NCBI GenBank assembly: GCA_017554445.1
Contig: JAFZIJ010000178.1
Location: 1-44,589 of the forward strand
DNA length: 44,589 nt
From: Victivallales bacterium
GTDB lineage: Bacteria; Verrucomicrobiota; Lentisphaeria; Oligosphaerales; Oligosphaeraceae
Direction of reading: 5' to 3'
The position numbers and the translations under genes were made by a program. Under the pieces are notes generated by a model, which was not told the origin of the DNA, did no database searches, and saw only the letters and a program-made list of their open reading frames with translations. Shown in pieces: positions 42,840 through 44,589 of this stretch (the first letter of the stretch is position 1; each line of letters opens with the position of its first letter).

Positions 42840-42881
42840 TATTGAAAATTGTAAATTATTAATTGTAAATTGTTAATTGAT
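42840..42881 (+). repeat. AATTGTA heptamer array, 6 copies, abutting a start codon
   Basis: Units: TATTGAA, AATTGTA, AATTATT, AATTGTA, AATTGTT, AATTGAT. The array ends one base before the ATG of the U32-family gene and replaces any normal ribosome binding site. Confidence 0.9.
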
Positions 42882-42882
42882 T

Positions 42883-44589
42883 ATGGAACTTCTTGCACCG
42901 GCAGGCAATCTCGAAGCAGGCGTCGCCGCATTCCAATATGGGGCGGACGCCGTCTATCTTGGCCTACAAAATTTTTCAGCCCGCGCAGACGCGGACAATT
43001 TTTCTTTTGACGACCTTTCGACCATTCTCGGCCTGGCCCACAACAATCCGGAATGGCCGCGAAAAGTCTATGTCGCTGTCAATACGCTCGTTAGGGAACG
43101 CGAACTGCCAGAACTCATCGACACATTGGCACGGCTTCGCGACATGGAACCAGACGCCTTGATCGTCCAAGATTGGGCCGTCTTCCAACTTGTGCAGGAA
43201 TACTTTCCGGAAATCACGCTCCATGCCTCCACGCAGATGGCCATCCACAACGCGCAGGGGGCCCGTTACGCCAGCGAACTAGGTTTCACACGCGTTGTCG
43301 CGGCTCGCGAGCTGACGGTTCCAGAAATCGCTGACATCGCGAAACTTCCGAATCTTGAAGTGGAAGTTTTCATCCATGGCGCGCTCTGCTATTCATACAG
43401 CGGCCTCTGCCAACTTTCAGCCACGTTGCGCGGCGAATCCGGCAACCGCGGCGAATGCGCATACATCTGCCGCAAGAAGTTCAATATCGCAGGGCCAGAC
43501 GGCCCCTGTGAATCATGCAACGCCATGTCCATGAAGGACTTGGCCGCTGGCGACATTATTCCCGCCCTGCGCCGTGCAAAAGTCGCGTCGCTGAAAATCG
43601 AAGGGCGGAAAAAGACGCCGCTCTACGTCGCGGCCGTCACCAATTTCTACCGAAATCTTATCGACGGCACATTTGAACCAGGCGAACAGCAACGTTCGGA
43701 AGCGGACATCAAGACGATTTTCTCCCGCCCATGGACGCCGTTCCATCTCAAAAACCGCCGCCAGGCAGGCATTACGGACACACATGTCGTCGGCCATCGC
43801 GGCATCGAAATCGGCACCGTCACAGAAATCGTTGCAGGCCCACCAGATCGCGTCCGTTTCACGATCAAAGGACAGCCGTTGGAGAAACACGACGGCCTGC
43901 AAATCGAACTTCCCGCACGGGACAAACCGTTCGGTTTCCCTGTCAACGACATACGGCTGTTCGCCCAACGCAATGTCGAATCATGGTCGTCCGTCTTTGA
44001 AGCAAAGCCGGGTGACACCATTGAAGTCTCTCTGCCGGAAGGACATCCAGACATTCCCAATGGAACGAAAATCACGTGTAACTCATCCCAAAAGGTCAAG
44101 CAGGCCTATTCATGGGAGACGCCCCGCCCCGCACAATGCCGCGAGCGTTTTCCCGTCTATTTCAAGCTCTCCATCCGTCCGACTGAATTGACCGTTCTTG
44201 CGCAACCATGCGCAGGGCCACGCGAATTGGAAGATGTCAAAACCGTCATGAAAATGGATCAGCCGCTCTCCGTCGCCAAGAATCCGGAACGTCTTGAACA
44301 GACGCTGAAAGAATGCTTCTCGCGGCTTGGCGACACGACATTCTCATTGGCGGATCTGCGCGTTGACAATCCAGACAGCCTCTTCGTTCCGTCGTCCATT
44401 CTCAACGAATTGCGCCGTCGTTCAGCGGAAGACGTCCAGGAGGCTTTGGACAACGATTTCAGTGCTTTGACGAAGCAGGTTCGTGATTCCATAAGTAACT
44501 GGAAACCAGAAGTTCCCGCACCGACACAAGCCATCAAATGGTCTATCAAAATCGACCGTATCTACTTCTTGAATCTCTTCTTGGCGGAA
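42883..44589 (+). CDS. U32 peptidase-family protein (RlhA/TrhP-like), 3' end outside the window
   Basis: An open frame of 569 codons from ATG 42883 to the window end with no stop. The start MELLAPAGNLEAGVAAFQYGA and AVYLGLQNFSARADADNFS are typical of U32 proteins, as is HGALCYSYSGLCQLSATLRG at ~165-184, followed by NRGECAYICRKKF and SLKIEGRKKTPLYVA. Cys in these motifs can bind an Fe-S cluster. Known U32 members hydroxylate 23S rRNA (RlhA) or tRNA uridine (TrhP), using prephenate-linked chemistry, rather than acting as peptidases. Length beyond 450 residues suggests the longer RlhA-type with a C-terminal DUF3656-like region. The AATTGTA array lies directly upstream instead of a Shine-Dalgarno. 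Confidence 0.88.
   Translation, partial: MELLAPAGNLEAGVAAFQYGADAVYLGLQNFSARADADNFSFDDLSTILGLAHNNPEWPRKVYVAVNTLVRERELPELIDTLARLRDMEPDALIVQDWAVFQLVQEYFPEITLHASTQMAIHNAQGARYASELGFTRVVAARELTVPEIADIAKLPNLEVEVFIHGALCYSYSGLCQLSATLRGESGNRGECAYICRKKFNIAGPDGPCESCNAMSMKDLAAGDIIPALRRAKVASLKIEGRKKTPLYVAAVTNFYRNLIDGTFEPGEQQRSEADIKTIFSRPWTPFHLKNRRQAGITDTHVVGHRGIEIGTVTEIVAGPPDRVRFTIKGQPLEKHDGLQIELPARDKPFGFPVNDIRLFAQRNVESWSSVFEAKPGDTIEVSLPEGHPDIPNGTKITCNSSQKVKQAYSWETPRPAQCRERFPVYFKLSIRPTELTVLAQPCAGPRELEDVKTVMKMDQPLSVAKNPERLEQTLKECFSRLGDTTFSLADLRVDNPDSLFVPSSILNELRRRSAEDVQEALDNDFSALTKQVRDSISNWKPEVPAPTQAIKWSIKIDRIYFLNLFLAE

Overview
The window looks like chromosomal DNA of a PVC-group bacterium, most probably Lentisphaerota (Victivallales-like). 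This is an inference from the protein families. The prepilin-like protein at 28686-29381 begins with the lentisphaeral form of the class III signal ([19 protein letters not shown]), there is a Minf_1886-type protein known from PVC genomes, there are large DUF-type glycan-hydrolase-like proteins, and an exosortase operon is present. No rRNA, tRNA, CRISPR array, phage gene or transposase was seen. Coding density is high and the start and stop of nearly every gene can be read.

Layout. (1) 106-7187: a PlsC-ACP-AMP-ligase fusion, a RicT/PSP1 protein with an Asn/Gln-rich tail, an O-antigen-ligase-like membrane protein, guanylate kinase and a stand-alone phosphopantothenoylcysteine decarboxylase. 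(2) 7226-13791: a KamA/EpmB-like radical SAM enzyme on the minus strand, then tig-clpP-clpX, an N-acetylmuramoyl-L-alanine amidase, a HIT protein and the Minf_1886-type protein. (3) 13923-19303: a DUF192 protein (minus), then an operon of a membrane-anchored TPR protein, a catalytic exosortase and a second membrane protein that resembles the N-terminal half of an exosortase joined to an EpsI-like domain. (4) 19488-30434: a probable glycan-foraging cluster: two tandem ~1200-residue secreted paralogues, two amidohydrolase-fold proteins (one without the metal ligands), the prepilin-like protein and a DUF4838-like protein. (5) 30590-44589: transketolase, prfB with a readable +1 programmed frameshift, a metal-type ABC ATPase/permease pair, a periplasmic cyclophilin, an orphan lipoprotein, der, a tiny Cys-rich frame, gltX and the 5' part of a U32 peptidase-family gene that runs off the end.

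The least ordinary feature is between the genes. Many gaps carry a short tandem repeat of fixed period (7, 8, 9 or 10 nt). A GGCTTAT heptamer array follows three genes (ricT, prfB, the 784-residue lipoprotein), each time immediately after a hairpin whose first arm is the end of the gene including the stop codon. An octamer array with CTAG in almost every unit occupies three of the four convergent gene junctions. Other arrays begin exactly on a gene's last codons (26790) or run into a start codon (29456, 42840). A GC-rich palindromic element occurs twice (15 and 30534). These patterns are read directly from the sequence; their function is unknown.
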